A stretch of 64,000 nucleotides of DNA from Candidatus Dojkabacteria bacterium (GTDB lineage: Bacteria; Patescibacteria; Dojkabacteria; SC72; JAFGCJ01): NCBI GenBank assembly GCA_016932785.1, contig JAFGCJ010000002.1, forward strand, positions 124,001-188,000, read 5' to 3'. Within the stretch, counting starts at the first letter, position 1. The number at the start of each line of letters is the position of its first letter. Both the position numbers and the translations under genes were made by a program. This document shows positions 16,448-24,064 of this stretch, in pieces. The notes beneath the pieces were generated by a model. The model had not been told where the DNA came from. It saw nothing but the letters and a program-made list of their open reading frames with translations, and made no database searches.

Positions 16448-16486
16448 TTTAAAACAAATTCATGTTATTTATGAAACTGCAGCTGA

Positions 16487-16533
16487 TTCTCGCAGTCGGG
16501 GAAGCTCAGAACACGCCTGAGCTTGACTGAGAA
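16487..16533 (-). promoter_or_regulatory. Extended hairpin in the ppdK 5' leader
   Basis: AAGCTCAG (16502-16509) pairs with CTGAGCTT (16517-16524). Outer arms TTCTC..AGTC (16487-16497) and GACTGAGAA (16525-16533) extend the stem, with a GGGG bulge on one side. On the minus strand it would sit at the very 5' end of the ppdK message, so it could stabilise the message or act as a regulatory structure. No T-run follows it. Confidence 0.5.
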
Positions 16534-16561
16534 GTTTAATAAACAGAAAATTATTTTGCAA
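16533..16561 (-). promoter_or_regulatory. Promoter of ppdK
   Basis: TTGCAA (16561-16556) and TAAACT (16538-16533) are separated by 17 nt on the minus strand. The hairpin follows at once, leaving a leader of roughly 80 nt before the ATG. Confidence 0.45.
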
Positions 16562-16611
16562 GTTTTGCAGTTATATTAGATCTTCATTCTTTATGAAGCT
16601 TAATCTAATGA

Positions 16612-16617
16612 TATAAT
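16612..16617 (+). promoter_or_regulatory. -10 box of the patatin gene (leaderless)
   Basis: TATAAT ends 7 nt before the ATG at 16625, so the predicted transcription start falls at the start codon. No good -35 is seen. Confidence 0.55.
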
Positions 16618-16624
16618 ATGTTCC

Positions 16625-17461
16625 ATGGCAATATTTTCCAGAAACAAAATAGGTCTTGCATTAGGTAGTGGAGGTCCACGGGGCCTTGCACATATCGGTG
16701 TAATAAAAACACTAATTGAAAACAAGATACCAATAGACTACATCTCAGGAACAAGCGCAGGCGCTCTTGTCGGAGGGCTCTATTCATACTTTCGAGATAT
16801 ATCCAAGATACAGAAAATAGCAGAAGAAATGAACGCGACAAAATTATTACCCCTACTCTCAGATATCTCACTTAGAGATGGTCTTATAAAAGGTTCCAAA
16901 ATTGAGGACATCTTAAAAGAACACGTTGGAAACACCAAGATCGAGGACTTGAAGATACCTTTTGTCGCGGTATCAGTAGATTTAATGACTGGAAAAGCTA
17001 TTTACATTAAAAAAGGACCTCTATATCGCGCAATTCGTGCAAGTATTTCTGTTCCAATAGTATTTTCTCCTGTAAAAAGCAAAGGCAGAATGCTTGTCGA
17101 CGGTGGAATCGCACATCCTGTACCTGTAGAGGCTGTACGGAGATTAGGTGCAGAAAAAGTAATTGCGGTAAATCTAAACTCAGAACTCTATCCTGAGGCA
17201 ACCGGTAAGGAACCAACAAAACCTCAGGATATCCTTTATACTACCATGGATATTTTTGTTCACAACCTCGCGTTAAAGGAATCCGAAAAAGCAGATGTCG
17301 TTCTCAGCCCAATAGTAAAAACAAAGGCAGGAATGGATTTCATGAGTTTTACGAAGGCTGATGAAATTACAAAGATAGGAGAAAAGACTACAAAAAAGAA
17401 AATCCGCCAAATTCGTAAACTTGTCTATAACCCTATGTTGAGGTTATTGGGAAAGAGTTAG
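16625..17461 (+). CDS. Patatin-like phospholipase (RssA/YchK-like)
   Basis: A 278-residue serine acyl hydrolase of the patatin family. It shows the oxyanion-hole motif GSGGPRGLAHIGV (residues about 14-26), the nucleophile elbow GTSAG (about 43-47), and the catalytic aspartate motif DGG (about 160). A Ser-Asp dyad is therefore intact. No signal peptide is seen, so it probably acts on membrane lipids from the cytoplasmic side. The C-terminal 40 residues are strongly basic and helical and may bind membranes. The length matches short bacterial patatins. The gene is divergent from ppdK and precedes the ureohydrolase-like gene by 67 nt, which has its own promoter. Confidence 0.93.
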   Translation: MAIFSRNKIGLALGSGGPRGLAHIGVIKTLIENKIPIDYISGTSAGALVGGLYSYFRDISKIQKIAEEMNATKLLPLLSDISLRDGLIKGSKIEDILKEHVGNTKIEDLKIPFVAVSVDLMTGKAIYIKKGPLYRAIRASISVPIVFSPVKSKGRMLVDGGIAHPVPVEAVRRLGAEKVIAVNLNSELYPEATGKEPTKPQDILYTTMDIFVHNLALKESEKADVVLSPIVKTKAGMDFMSFTKADEITKIGEKTTKKKIRQIRKLVYNPMLRLLGKS

Positions 17462-17493
17462 TCCAAATTTCCTCTATACTAATCTCTGTGATC

Positions 17494-17522
17494 TTGATAT
17501 TGAACACTATAGGTCCTATAAT
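17494..17522 (+). promoter_or_regulatory. Leaderless promoter of the ureohydrolase-like gene
   Basis: TTGATA (17494-17499) and TATAAT (17517-17522) are separated by 17 nt. The ATG at 17529 follows 6 nt after the -10. This is the clearest leaderless promoter in the window. Confidence 0.75.
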
Positions 17523-17528
17523 CATGCA

Positions 17529-19049
17529 ATGGCCGAACTTATTTGTGCACAAGAAAGAGTTGAGACACCCGGTGAAGTACTTCCTCTATACATACCAGAA
17601 GTACAAAGGGAAGGAGAAGAAACTGCAATTCCAAGAGAGGTTCTTCTTCACCTTGCTGATGAGGAATTACTTCTACGAAACGCGCAATTCTTAAAGGATG
17701 CCGGTGAGCTAGCAGGACTTGTTATTCCAAACCGAAACGCTCTTAGTTTTGTATCAGCCTTTGCCTCTCCACTGTTAGAATTATCGCAAGTCGAAATCAA
17801 GCGGATGCTAAAATCTCTTGAAGCAGCACGGCCCTTTTCTGAATTATTTTTTCAAGCAGAGATGGGTATACCTATTGGCTCACCGGTAGATCAGAACCAA
17901 CTGTATGCACTATTGTTTGATACTTTAGCATCCAGCAGTGGAACACTTCTACCTGTATCTGCTTCACATGCAAGTGAAATAGAACTGTTTGATGCAGCTG
18001 TCGATCTTGGACTTGATCCATCAACTGTTGCCGCTTTGGTATTGGACACCCACGATGATGTATTTGTTAGCGTAGAAAGTACAAAATCAAGTGTATGTCA
18101 TAAGCTTCTTTGCAGAGGCATAGGCCATTTATCCATCATTGGAATTAGCGATGAAAGATATTCCGATCTTGTAAGAAACCCACCATCAGGGGAATACCTA
18201 TCTCTCACAGATGAACAAATTGCTGATCTCACTCTTACCCGAATGGAAGAACGTGGAATCAATGTGCTTGATGTTATAAGAGATCAAACATATGGTAGAT
18301 TTGGAGACAGATTTAGTCTCATACCGAGAGGTGAGCTTAGAGGCGGCCCTAATTATAGTAAGAAAAAAATTGAAGAAAGAATAACGAATCTTTTGGACGA
18401 TTTAGTTAACCGAGGCATTACACAGATATGGATTCAGATCGACTTAGATGTTCTCGATCTTTTGGGTGAAATGATAACAGTAACACCCTACGGGTTTGTC
18501 GATACTATTCTAGCTGCTTCCATTCAGGACCTGACACTAGGACTAGAAGTAAAAGGAATAACTGATCCAGAAGCTGCACTTACAAGAGTTCTTAATTTGT
18601 TTAGAAAAACTCATAAAATGGCAAAGAGAGCGCATTCCAAAAATAATCACACTATGAATGGCAGACAAAAACTTGAGGATCAATACATTAACGCAAGCTC
18701 TACTCAAAGGGAAGCAAGGGCAATTCTCATCGGAATTCAGGATCAAATACAAAGATTCGTAAGATACGGCCTCATTACTCCCGAAATACGATCCTCTCTT
18801 GGACCAAGTTATGGTATCTGTCCTTTCGTAATACATTCTGTAGAAAGAAAAGGGCTCAGGTTAGCAAATGTGCTTCAAATAATTAAAACTGCAAGAGCTT
18901 TCTGTTCCTCACACAACGGAATAGAATTTGGAATATGCGCCGGAAATGTCCATATCCCATTAACTATAGATGAAGTCGCCCTAACAGATGTTAACGGTAA
19001 TGGAGTAAAAGCCGTCTCAAAGATGATAGCAGCTGCAACCTCACCCTAG
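17529..19049 (+). CDS. Ureohydrolase-fold (arginase/agmatinase-like) protein, divergent
   Basis: A 506-residue protein, longer than typical arginases (about 300). All expected manganese ligands of the arginase family can be matched in order: His147 (SASHASE, in place of GGDHS), Asp173-x-His175-x-Asp177 (LVLDTHDD, the DAHxD motif) and Asp305-x-Asp307 (QIDLDVLD, the SxDxDxxDP motif). A Glu follows at 340. Between them RGIGHLSIIGI resembles the family's strand after DAHxD. Overall similarity is low, so the substrate cannot be predicted. Guanidino compounds or a peptide arginine are possible. The N-terminal 110 and C-terminal 140 residues are family-less additions. It converges on an ABC exporter (4-bp overlap of the ends). 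I am fairly sure of the fold, not of the activity. Confidence 0.6.
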   Translation: MAELICAQERVETPGEVLPLYIPEVQREGEETAIPREVLLHLADEELLLRNAQFLKDAGELAGLVIPNRNALSFVSAFASPLLELSQVEIKRMLKSLEAARPFSELFFQAEMGIPIGSPVDQNQLYALLFDTLASSSGTLLPVSASHASEIELFDAAVDLGLDPSTVAALVLDTHDDVFVSVESTKSSVCHKLLCRGIGHLSIIGISDERYSDLVRNPPSGEYLSLTDEQIADLTLTRMEERGINVLDVIRDQTYGRFGDRFSLIPRGELRGGPNYSKKKIEERITNLLDDLVNRGITQIWIQIDLDVLDLLGEMITVTPYGFVDTILAASIQDLTLGLEVKGITDPEAALTRVLNLFRKTHKMAKRAHSKNNHTMNGRQKLEDQYINASSTQREARAILIGIQDQIQRFVRYGLITPEIRSSLGPSYGICPFVIHSVERKGLRLANVLQIIKTARAFCSSHNGIEFGICAGNVHIPLTIDEVALTDVNGNGVKAVSKMIAAATSP

Positions 19050-20884
19050 GAAACACTATACCCCTCTGCCTGCATTTTAAAATTCTTCTCGTACTTTCCT
19101 TCGTTTTTCATTAATTCTTCATGGCTGCCTTCCTCAATGATCTCTCCTTCTTCGAGTACATATATCTTCTTCGCATTCCTCACAGTCGAAAATCTATGAG
19201 AGATAATTATTACAGTCTTATCCCTCATGAAGTCATATATCCGTTTAAAAATTCTATACTCGGCTTCCGCATCTATTGAGGCTGTCGGTTCGTCCAAGAT
19301 TAACACAGGACTATTTCTATAAAACATTCTAGCAAGAGCAATTTTTTGCCATTGTCCTGTGGACGGATAAATCCCTCCCTCAAACCTTTTATCTAGCATT
19401 TGGTCGTATTTATAATCAAATCTACTAATAAAATCATGGGCGTCTGCTCTTTTGGCGGCATCAATAACCTCATTGTCTGAACCATCAGGACGACCTATTT
19501 TTATATTTTCCTTAGCAGTAATCATCCCATACCTGTTATAGTCCTGAAACAGAGTACTTATCAACTTGTAGTAACTATCCAGCGAGAGTTTTTTCAAAGG
19601 TATACCATTAACAAAAATCTCACCCTTATCCGGATCATAAAACCTCAAAATAAGCTTTATTAATGTCGTTTTTCCTGCACCGTTTTCACCTACAACAGCA
19701 ATCTCCTCCTTGGGATTTATTGTCATGTTTATGTTTTTCAAGACATAATTTTTTGTTCCAGGATACTTAAAAGAAAGATTCTTAATCTCAATTTTGCATG
19801 GTTCATTTTCTTTAATTTCAACATCGCCATCCATGATCTCTGGTTTTAACTCGAAAACTTTCTTTAGCTGCATTACATAAAAGCCTCTGTCCTGCAAATC
19901 ATAAACCAGATCCATTACAGAGTTAGTACTAGTAAGAAAGTCAAACAATACATTTCTGTAAAAAGTCAGTGTACCAATCGTTATAACACCGCGAATAAGT
20001 CTCTCGAGAAGCAAGATATAAACAGAGATGTGGACCAAATTTCGTATTGTATCTACAATAATTCTCAACCTGAACCTCAATTTAACCCAATACTCAAGTC
20101 CTCCAAAAATCCTTTCTCTAAGTTTCCTCCCTTTAAAATAAAGATATTTTTCCGACTTGAGAACCTTATGCTCGGGAATGTGATTTTCGTTTTCTATGGA
20201 TCCCGATATCTTCCTAGCTATCCGTCTGTCATTAGATGTATCGTAGTTCCATCGCCAGTTATATTTGTTTGATTTAATATGAAAACTTGCACTTACTATT
20301 GCAACTAAAATAATTACCAATCCCAACACGGGTGATATACCAAAGACAATGACGCCCGAAACAATAGTCGTTACTAAAGAACCAATCCATCCAACAATCA
20401 TCTCTATAAACCTTGATACATGGTAAATACTATCACTACCTCGTTTAACCGTGTCGGCAATCTCGGGATTTTCGAACTGGACCACATCAAGCTCAGAGAT
20501 TCTTTTCGACACATCATGCTCAAAGAAGCTGAGTAGTATATAGTTAAACCTCTGAGAAAAATAATCCGTTGAATACTTGGCTAGACCACTGATACTAAAT
20601 GCTGCCAACATAAGTACAAGCAAAACAGGAATCGACGTATCGGTTAATTCAGTTACACTCTTGAAATTACCTGAAGTGGCCACAGAGATTGTCTCATCAA
20701 TTAGCATTCCAAAAGCAAAAGACTTTCCCAGAGGAATAATTGCATATATTGCCTCTGAGATTACATATCCCACAAGATTAAGTCTATCCATATTCCAGAC
20801 CATACGGAAAGCCCACACAGCCGTCCTTAACGTCTCTGAAATGGATATTGATGGCTTTTCGGCAGAGCTTTTGGATGAAGACAT
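19046..20884 (-). CDS. ABC exporter, fused permease and ATPase
   Basis: A half-transporter of about 612 residues that should dimerise. The N-terminal membrane domain has six helices (about 30-330). The nucleotide-binding domain has Walker A GENGAGKTT (about 395), Q-loop FQDYNRY, signature STGQWQKIALAR (an LSGGQ variant) and Walker B VLILDEPTAS, with switch His in IISHRFS. This type exports peptides, lipids or drugs. No peptidase C39 domain is present, so it would not cleave a leader itself. The ATG at 20884 is preferred over an in-frame TTG at 20893. A 54-bp tandem repeat lies upstream. It could export the product of the small-peptide locus, but that is inference. Confidence 0.93.
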   Translation of the reverse strand: MSSSKSSAEKPSISISETLRTAVWAFRMVWNMDRLNLVGYVISEAIYAIIPLGKSFAFGMLIDETISVATSGNFKSVTELTDTSIPVLLVLMLAAFSISGLAKYSTDYFSQRFNYILLSFFEHDVSKRISELDVVQFENPEIADTVKRGSDSIYHVSRFIEMIVGWIGSLVTTIVSGVIVFGISPVLGLVIILVAIVSASFHIKSNKYNWRWNYDTSNDRRIARKISGSIENENHIPEHKVLKSEKYLYFKGRKLRERIFGGLEYWVKLRFRLRIIVDTIRNLVHISVYILLLERLIRGVITIGTLTFYRNVLFDFLTSTNSVMDLVYDLQDRGFYVMQLKKVFELKPEIMDGDVEIKENEPCKIEIKNLSFKYPGTKNYVLKNINMTINPKEEIAVVGENGAGKTTLIKLILRFYDPDKGEIFVNGIPLKKLSLDSYYKLISTLFQDYNRYGMITAKENIKIGRPDGSDNEVIDAAKRADAHDFISRFDYKYDQMLDKRFEGGIYPSTGQWQKIALARMFYRNSPVLILDEPTASIDAEAEYRIFKRIYDFMRDKTVIIISHRFSTVRNAKKIYVLEEGEIIEEGSHEELMKNEGKYEKNFKMQAEGYSVS

Positions 20885-20942
20885 AAAAAACAAATGATGA
20901 TTTTATTTGAAATGTATTCAAAATTTTTATGAAATGACGATA

Positions 20943-21050
20943 ATGAATATCTTTCGCACTATAGGCCCGTAAGTGCAAAGGAAGTCTAGCACCACTATGA
21001 ATATCTTTTGTACTATGGGTCCGAAAGTGCAAAGGAAGTGTAACACCACC
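20943..21050. repeat. Tandem repeat, two 54-bp units, upstream of the ABC exporter gene
   Basis: Unit 1 (20943-20996) and unit 2 (20997-21050) are adjacent and match at 46 of 54 positions. Both contain ATGAATATCTT near the start, AGTGCAAAGGAAGT in the middle and CACCAC at the end. On the minus strand each unit can fold into an imperfect hairpin (CTTTGCACT against AGTGCGAAAG in unit 1). The repeat ends 59 nt before the exporter ATG, so it lies in its leader or promoter region. Confidence 0.8.
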
Positions 21051-21136
21051 TTAAAAATCGCGCAATATTGACAAAATTTGAATGTCTGCTATAATCTGAG
21101 TACACTCTTAATCATTCCCTAGGCTTTTTGGTTAGA

Positions 21137-21610
21137 TCAAATCTTTTTTTCCAGTAGCTTCTTTAGTTTCTCCCTTTTCTCAGTGTTATTAACACAAATC
21201 CAAAATGGAATGGATGCCTTCTTTGCAAAGAAATAGATGTACTGATTTACAATTTTTACCTTTTCAATATTAGAATACGGTATTTTTGTTTCAACACCAG
21301 TAACAGGTTTTGTTGAAATTAAGTAGGAATCACTGAATTCAACTGCAAACTTATCATCCCAGTTTTTACGAGTCAAAATAATCCTAACAACAACAAAAAT
21401 CTGTACAAGTAAAAGTATACTTACAAATGCTACAGGAAAAACCAGAGGTATTGAATCGAAAATGAAAATAGCGGCCAAAGAAACGAGAAAACTATACGTG
21501 ATTAAAAGAAATGTCCTGAATGGCCGTAACACATATGTAATATATGAGACAGTAACCATCTGCGAAAAAGTCGGAGTAAATTCTATTTTAACTTTGTTTT
21601 TAGTTGTCAT
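21137..21610 (-). CDS. YcxB-like small membrane protein
   Basis: A 157-residue protein with two adjacent transmembrane helices (about 33-55 and 58-75) followed by a soluble domain. The domain has the YcxB-like pattern: VEFSDSYLISTKPVTGVETKIPYSNIEKV, then a YFFAKKASIPFWI strand and a basic end. The function of this family is unknown. A TATAAG box 8 nt before the ATG suggests a leaderless message. The gene lies between the exporter's repeat region and tRNA-Val. Confidence 0.65.
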   Translation of the reverse strand: MTTKNKVKIEFTPTFSQMVTVSYITYVLRPFRTFLLITYSFLVSLAAIFIFDSIPLVFPVAFVSILLLVQIFVVVRIILTRKNWDDKFAVEFSDSYLISTKPVTGVETKIPYSNIEKVKIVNQYIYFFAKKASIPFWICVNNTEKREKLKKLLEKKI

Positions 21611-21630
21611 TATATGTTCTTATAGGAAAC

Positions 21631-21704
21631 TGGACCAGGGGAGACTCGAACTCCCAACCTCACGGATGTAAGCCGTGTGCTCTAACCAGTTGAGCTACCG
21701 GTCC
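21631..21704 (-). tRNA. tRNA-Val (anticodon TAC)
   Basis: A 74-nt cloverleaf with acceptor GGACCGG/CTGGTCC, D arm AGCTCAACTGGTTAGAGC, anticodon stem CACGG/CCGTG enclosing CTTACAT (TAC), and T arm GGGAGTTCGAGTCTCCC. The discriminator is A. CCA is not encoded. Confidence 0.95.
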
Positions 21705-21784
21705 TTAGGACTCAGTTTGTACTATTAATAATGGATATTCTATTTTTTTGCAATGATTTTGTAGACCTATAGCAACGAGTCCCA

Positions 21785-21807
21785 AGTACTAAAAAGTGAG
21801 TACTTTT
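21785..21807. terminator. Hairpin between tRNA-Leu and tRNA-Val
   Basis: AAGTACT and AGTACTT form a 7-bp stem with an 8-nt A-rich loop, followed on the plus strand by TT. It may separate the two tRNA units. The remaining 240 nt between these tRNAs hold no supported gene. Confidence 0.35.
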
Positions 21808-21942
21808 ACTGACACAAAAAGAATTTCTGTTACTTTTGGGCCGGTTCCGGTCCCAGGGACTGAATTATATAGGTCGAAATTTTGAAAGATCCTATCGTGA
21901 AAACACTGTGATAATAGTACAAACTATATCCTAAGGCCTACA

Positions 21943-22028
21943 TGCCGAGGACAGGATTTGAACCTGCACAGGCTTAACGCCCACTACCACCTCAAGGTAG
22001 CGTGTCTGCCAAATTCCACCACCTCGGC
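21943..22028 (-). tRNA. tRNA-Leu (anticodon GAG)
   Basis: An 86-nt class II tRNA with acceptor GCCGAGG/CCTCGGC. The anticodon stem CTACC/GGTAG encloses TTGAGGT (GAG), a long variable arm (GGGCGTTAAGCCT) follows, and the T arm is CAGGTTCAAATCCTG. The discriminator is A. It lies 35 nt downstream of mutL on the same strand. Confidence 0.95.
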
Positions 22029-22062
22029 TTTAAGTCTAAAGATTCTACCACAAAGAGCAAGC

Positions 22063-23904
22063 TTATTCTCTATCAAAGTGCACTTCAATATCTTTTTTCT
22101 CTAGACGCCAAACAATCGGGCGTCCGTGAGGACAGCTATAAGAGTTTGCACAATTCAGAAGGTTTTTAACTAAATTAAGGCTTTCCTCATCCGAAAGTTT
22201 TTGATTCATGCGAACAGACGAATGGCAGGCCATAGTAGCTATGACTGATGATTTAAACTTGTCATCAAGAATCTCGTCCTTATCTTTGAACTCCTCGACA
22301 TCTCTGATTTCTTCGATTACAGACATAAACACAGCAGCGTGATCGGCATCGGACAGTATCGAGGGTACTCCTGCAAGATCAACACCCTCCTCAACCTTAA
22401 GAATAAAACCTAATTTCTCAAAAAAACCAACATTTTCCTTAACAAATTCTATATCAGATTTTCCAATTTCAACCGATAACGGCGATAACAGATTTTGCAC
22501 CTCCACTTTCTTCTTTGAATATTCTTCAATAAGAGTCTCAAAACGGATTCTCTCGGCAGCAGCATGTTGATCGACAATCCAAAGTTCCTCACCAACGGAT
22601 GCTACTATATATCTACTCATAAACTGTCTTGCGGCAGTAACCTCATCAGAACTAGGCTCGCTATCTTTATCAAACTTCGCGAATCCTGAATCATCCGCAT
22701 TAACTGGATGATCCTGAAGCAACATTCTAGAAAACTCCATTGATTGCCTTACGCCATACTTTTTTCCAACAACATAGGTGTCATCTCCAGATTCTTCATC
22801 TTTCTCAAGATGACCGATGTTGCTTATTACACCGTCTTTTCTAAAACGATGATATTCGTCACTTTCAATGTTTTTGCCTAGATTTTCTTCATATGCGGCC
22901 TTAACGGATTTTTCTACGGCCGAATATATTCTAAAAGGGTTAGCAAATTTAACTTCTGTTTTTCTAGGATGTACATTAACATCGACGCCATCCGGGGGGA
23001 GATTGATAGCAATAACAAACGGTACTCTCATTCCATCAGGAATAAACCTTGATGCTCCTACTGTAACTGCTTTCGCTATTCCGTTGTCCCAGACAGGTCT
23101 TCCATTCACATAAATAAATTGACTCGAAACCTTTCCTCCATGATGTTTGGGATGACCCACTACACCGCCAACGGTTATTCCTTCTCCATCATAGAAAAGA
23201 CCTACAAAATCAAGTCCTTTGATTACTTCAGATAAGCGTTGCGGATGGATCGTGCCTGCGCCAACTTCTGTAACTGATGGAAGATTGTACACCTCCCTAT
23301 CGTCAACTTGAAACACAAAATGAATTTGCGGATTAATCAAAGAGACAGGAATAAAAGTATCCAAGAGCTTTCTGTATTCAGTACGGGGTGTTTTTAGAAA
23401 CTTACGGCGTGCCGGAACATTATAAAAAAGGTCCTCGATAACTACTGTAGTACCAAAGTCCCTCGATACGACCTCCTCCGAAATTTTTTCTCCCCCCTCT
23501 ATACTTATTTGAGTAGCTTGAATTGTATTTTGGCCGCTTTCGGAATAGTCAACAGAAGCCAAACTTGCAATTCTAACCTTCGAAACAGAAGCTATCGATG
23601 CCAGGGCTTCACCTCGAAAGCCAAGAGTTTCAACTTTATTAAGGTCAGAAATTTTCTCAATCTTCGAGGTTGTATGGGGCTGGATTGAAAGGGAAAGATC
23701 TGAAGGAGACATTCCAACTCCATTATCCTGAACCTCTATTCTTTTTATACCTCCTTGATGTACACGAATGGTTATCTTTGTTGCACCGGCATCTATCGCA
23801 TTATCAAGTAGCTCCTTAAGAACAGATGCGGGGCGTTCTACAACTTCCCCAGCAGCTATTTGATCTATTAGTTTTTGATCAAGTTTCTTTATTATATTGG
23901 GCAT
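22063..23904 (-). CDS. mutL: DNA mismatch repair protein MutL (endonuclease type)
   Basis: A 613-residue GHKL ATPase and nicking endonuclease. The N-terminal ATPase motifs are intact: GEVVERPASVLKELLDNAIDAGA (18-40), DNGVGM (about 60), GFRGEALASIASVSK (about 95) and FYNVPARRKFL (about 158). The C-terminal domain carries the metal-binding DQHAAAERIRFE near residue 440, matching DQHA(x)2E(x)4E, plus ACHSSVR and CPHGRP near the end. The protein should therefore nick DNA itself, as in species without MutH. MutS is not in this window. The start ATG follows an extended -10 (TGGTAAAAT) by 9 nt. The gene diverges from uvrB, forming a repair gene pair. Confidence 0.97.
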   Translation of the reverse strand: MPNIIKKLDQKLIDQIAAGEVVERPASVLKELLDNAIDAGATKITIRVHQGGIKRIEVQDNGVGMSPSDLSLSIQPHTTSKIEKISDLNKVETLGFRGEALASIASVSKVRIASLASVDYSESGQNTIQATQISIEGGEKISEEVVSRDFGTTVVIEDLFYNVPARRKFLKTPRTEYRKLLDTFIPVSLINPQIHFVFQVDDREVYNLPSVTEVGAGTIHPQRLSEVIKGLDFVGLFYDGEGITVGGVVGHPKHHGGKVSSQFIYVNGRPVWDNGIAKAVTVGASRFIPDGMRVPFVIAINLPPDGVDVNVHPRKTEVKFANPFRIYSAVEKSVKAAYEENLGKNIESDEYHRFRKDGVISNIGHLEKDEESGDDTYVVGKKYGVRQSMEFSRMLLQDHPVNADDSGFAKFDKDSEPSSDEVTAARQFMSRYIVASVGEELWIVDQHAAAERIRFETLIEEYSKKKVEVQNLLSPLSVEIGKSDIEFVKENVGFFEKLGFILKVEEGVDLAGVPSILSDADHAAVFMSVIEEIRDVEEFKDKDEILDDKFKSSVIATMACHSSVRMNQKLSDEESLNLVKNLLNCANSYSCPHGRPIVWRLEKKDIEVHFDRE

Positions 23905-23913
23905 GCGATAAGC

Positions 23914-23922
23914 ATTTTACCA
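23914..23922 (-). promoter_or_regulatory. Extended -10 of mutL (leaderless)
   Basis: TGGTAAAAT read on the minus strand ends 9 nt before the mutL ATG. The same TGnTAAAAT form occurs before uvrB and the hexapeptide acyltransferase. Confidence 0.55.
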
Positions 23923-24048
23923 CATACAATATCGATCCAGAATATATGGATGAAATCACCTCAGACCCGAATATTACCCTAAGTTACCGTTTTCGTCTCG
24001 TTATTATAATAAAATATGACAACTCAAAACCGAAAATTCAAAATCATA

Positions 24049-24057
24049 TGCTAAAAT
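24049..24057 (+). promoter_or_regulatory. Extended -10 of uvrB (leaderless)
   Basis: TGCTAAAAT ends 7 nt before the ATG at 24065. It overlaps the alternative ATG at 24056, which argues for the 24065 start. Confidence 0.55.
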
Positions 24058-24064
24058 GACACAC

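Noticed and set aside
20784..21032. Small minus-strand frame with an 18-residue repeated peptide over the tandem repeat
   Set aside because: It starts at TTG, runs into the exporter gene in another frame, and the repeat is explained by the DNA duplication. Coding is unlikely.
20943..21050. CRISPR array
   Set aside because: Only two adjacent 54-bp units without spacers and no cas gene in the window.
24056..24064. uvrB start three codons earlier
   Set aside because: The ATG at 24056 overlaps the probable extended -10 box; the 24065 start fits the leaderless pattern.
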